From contig OX326961.1 of assembly GCA_946800325.1 (NCBI GenBank), forward strand, positions 16,490,215 through 16,554,214: a DNA stretch of 64,000 nt. The letters are read 5' to 3'. This stretch comes from Luzula sylvatica. Its lineage: Eukaryota > Streptophyta > Magnoliopsida > Poales > Juncaceae. The notes under the pieces were generated by a model. It was not told where the DNA came from and made no database searches. It was given only the letters and a program-made list of their open reading frames with translations. This document shows, in pieces, positions 62,095 through 64,000 of the stretch (the first letter of the stretch is position 1; each line of letters starts with the position of its first letter). Both the position numbers and the translations under genes were made by a program.

Positions 62095-64000
62095 GAGAAG
62101 TTGGCACATCGGTTGCGAGGTTTTCGAGAAGTCTTTGATGAAGCGCCTATAGAATCCCGCATGGCCGAGAAAGGATCGCACGTCTTTCACCGTCCTTGGA
62201 TACGGAAGCGTCTTGATTACGTCGATTTTCGCCTTGTCGACTTCCATTCCTTTCTCCGAGATTAAATGACCTAAAACAATTCCTTCGCTCACCATGAAGT
62301 GGCATTTCTCAAAATTCAAAACAAGGTTAGCTTCGATGCACTTTTCGAGTATTTGTGACAAGTGGCTTAGACATGATTCGAATGAGTCACCAAATACCGA
62401 AAAGTCATCCATAAAAACTTCTATAAAGTTGGAAATATAATCGGAGAAAATAGAAAGCATACACCTTTGGAAAGTACCCGGAGCATTGCATAGCCCGAAT
62501 GGCATGCGTCGGTACGCGAAGGTACCAAACGGGCACGTGAATGTGGTCTTCTCTTGATCTTCGGGTGCGACCGGTATTTGGAAATAGCCCGAAAATCCAT
62601 CGAGGAAGCAATAGAACGGATTTCCCGCGAGTCTTTCTATCATTTGATCGATGAATGGAAGCGGGAAGTGGTCCTTTTTCGTCGCCTTATTGAGTTTTCG
62701 GTAATCGATGCAAACTCGCCACCCGTTTTGAACTCGAGTCGGTACTTGATCGCCTTCATCGTTCTCAACTATCGTCATCCCCGTCTTCTTCGGCACCACG
62801 TGTATGGGCGAGACCCATTTCGAATCGGCGATAGGGTAAATGATCCCCGCATCTAACAATTTAATCACCTCCTTTTTTACTACTTCCATCATGGGCGGAT
62901 TGAGCCGCCTTTGTGGTTCTCGCGAAGGCTTAGCATCGTCCTCGAGGATAATGCGGTGTGTGCACATGGAGGGACTAATGCCCGGAATGTCCGCGAGTGT
63001 CCACCCGAATGCCTTCTTGTTCCGTTTTAGCACTTCAACGAGTTTCTCTTCTTGTTCCTTTGCTAGACTCAAGGCAATTATCACCGGCAAGGTCTCCGCT
63101 TCATCGAGAAAAGCATACTTTAGTCCAATAGGTAATTTTTTCAATTCTAACCTTGGAGCTTGTTCGATTGAAGGTGGAGCTCTTTGCATCGGGATTTCGA
63201 GGTCTCTTAGAAAGAGTGCTTGATCTATGCTTCGTTCTTCTTCCAACTCCGACTCGATTTCGAATGTAGGATTGTCACATCCTTCAAATTCTTCGAACAA
63301 AGGGTTTGAGCTCCATTGAAAGTTTTCGAGAGAGCTATCCATGACTTCTTGTACACAATCGTCGACCACGTCCATAGCACTTAAGTTGAGTGTACCTACA
63401 ATGGGTTCCTTTAGTTTGTCAAAAATATTGAATTTGATTACCTCATCATCGAACTCCATCGTGAGCTCTCCCGCGTGTACATCGATCTTTGTGCGCGCCG
63501 TCTTCAAAAATGGCCGTCCAAGGAGAATCGGGGTTGAATCGTTACTCCCCTCATTCATGTCCAACACGTAGAAATCCGCGGGGAAGTAAAGTCCATTCAC
63601 CGTCACGATCACATCTTCGACTACTCCCACCGGCTTCGTCGTAGATCTATCGGCCAATTGAATTACTACTTGTGTATCGTCGAGAGGGCCGAGATCTAGG
63701 GTTTTGAAAACCGAGAAGGGCATTACATTGATGGATGCGCCTAAATCGAGCATGCATTTGGGTAACTCGTGTTGCCCAATTTTGCAAGGGATAGCGAACA
63801 TCCCCGGATCTTTGTGCTTTTGGGGAAGTCTCAAAATCGCCGAAACACTCTCCCCCACACTAATCAACTCATCTCCTTTCGTCTTTCTTTTGTTCGTGCA
63901 CAATGCCTTGAGATATTTTGCCAAACGAGGCACTTCTTTGATTGCTTCGAGTAGAGGAATGTTTACCTCCACTTTCTTTAAGATGGCAAGCACGTCGTTG
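62090..64000 (-). pseudogene. pol: pol fragment: protease and reverse transcriptase (5' end off window)
   Basis: This is an open frame entering from beyond 64000; the GTG at 63991-63993 is an internal Val codon, not a start. The protease domain has DLGAS (Asp codon at 63745-63747). Retroviral-type proteases usually have DSGA or DTGA, and DLGA is common in Athila/Tat elements, so this is not a defect. A variable acidic linker follows, then reverse transcriptase with WRVCIDYRKLN, the first catalytic Asp in FLDGFSGY, MPFGLCNAPGTFQ and FMDDF (about 62404-62415). The thumb region ends at the frameshift at about 62090; beyond it the frame reads an unrelated tail to 61975. Many Ty3/gypsy elements make gag-pol as one polyprotein; whether gag is fused here cannot be seen. 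Confidence 0.94.

Larger units (their letters stand above)
55408..64000 (-). mobile_element. Athila/Tat-type Ty3/gypsy retrotransposon, 3' part
   Basis: On the minus strand the order is protease, reverse transcriptase, RNase H, integrase, noncoding 3' region, polypurine tract and 3' LTR. This is the Ty3/gypsy (Metaviridae) domain order. The Athila/Tat assignment comes from the DLGA protease motif, FMDDF in reverse transcriptase, the GTGTGGGGG-type polypurine tract and the long LTR. Gag, the primer-binding site and the 5' LTR must lie beyond 64000. No envelope-like reading frame follows pol, although many Athila elements have one. The element is dead: it has a frameshift near 62090 and a solo LTR inside integrase. 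Most of pol is still open, which suggests a fairly recent insertion. Confidence 0.92.

Noticed and set aside
63745..63750. Protease active-site mutation (DLGA instead of DSGA/DTGA)
   Set aside because: DLGA is common in Athila/Tat-type plant elements, so it is not evidence of inactivation.
61956..63954. Plus-strand frames of 60-127 codons opposite pol
   Set aside because: They are antisense shadows of the conserved protease and reverse transcriptase coding strand.
1..64000. Origin of the 124-bp satellite from the retroelement's 3' region
   Set aside because: I found no shared words of useful length between the monomer and the LTR or the noncoding 3' region.

Overview
The window looks like nuclear DNA of a flowering plant. 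It has two parts: a 55.4 kb tandem satellite array (1-55407) and the 3' two-thirds of a Ty3/gypsy LTR retrotransposon of the Athila/Tat type (55408-64000, minus strand), which is inserted into the array and runs off the right edge. I see no ordinary host gene, rRNA, tRNA or CRISPR. The assignment rests on the plant-specific Athila-type pol features (a DLGA protease, an FMDDF reverse transcriptase, a GT-rich polypurine tract) and on the AT-rich satellite. I cannot name the species.

Satellite, 1-55407: about 447 head-to-tail copies of a 124-bp, roughly 28% GC monomer, with 123- and 125-bp variants. Diagnostic variants recur at multiples of 124 bp, so the array has higher-order structure. About 1-26 kb holds overlapping blocks with marker spacings of 24, 42, 35 and 31 monomers. 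About 26.6-37.4 kb is a clean triplicate of a 3603-bp (29-monomer) unit. About 37.9-53.3 kb is built of 5208-bp (42-monomer) and 5335-bp (43-monomer) units. The last 1-2 kb returns to the sequence type of 25.3-28.3 kb. The short reading frames inside it are chance products of the repeat.

Retrotransposon, read from right to left: protease and reverse transcriptase (64000 to about 62090), a one-base frameshift, then RNase H and the integrase zinc-binding domain (to 61133). A solo LTR of a related family (59777-61132, TSD GAAAT) sits directly after the first catalytic Asp of integrase. The rest of integrase follows (59776-58887), then 1.8 kb of noncoding 3' region, the polypurine tract and the 3' LTR (55408-57100). 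Events in order: satellite amplification, insertion of the Athila-like element, insertion of a second LTR element into its integrase, and collapse of that element to a solo LTR.

The most unusual signal is a family of 14-bp near-palindromes (TCCGTTACAACGGA type). There are 12 copies in the 3' LTR and 13 in the noncoding region upstream of it. They are spaced mostly at about 22 and about 52 bp, close to whole turns of the DNA helix, and perfect copies carry two MYB-type YAACGG half-sites. A second unusual signal is a duplicated 3' module: a hairpin with different stems but the same AGGA loop, then exactly 6 nt, then a polypurine-tract motif.
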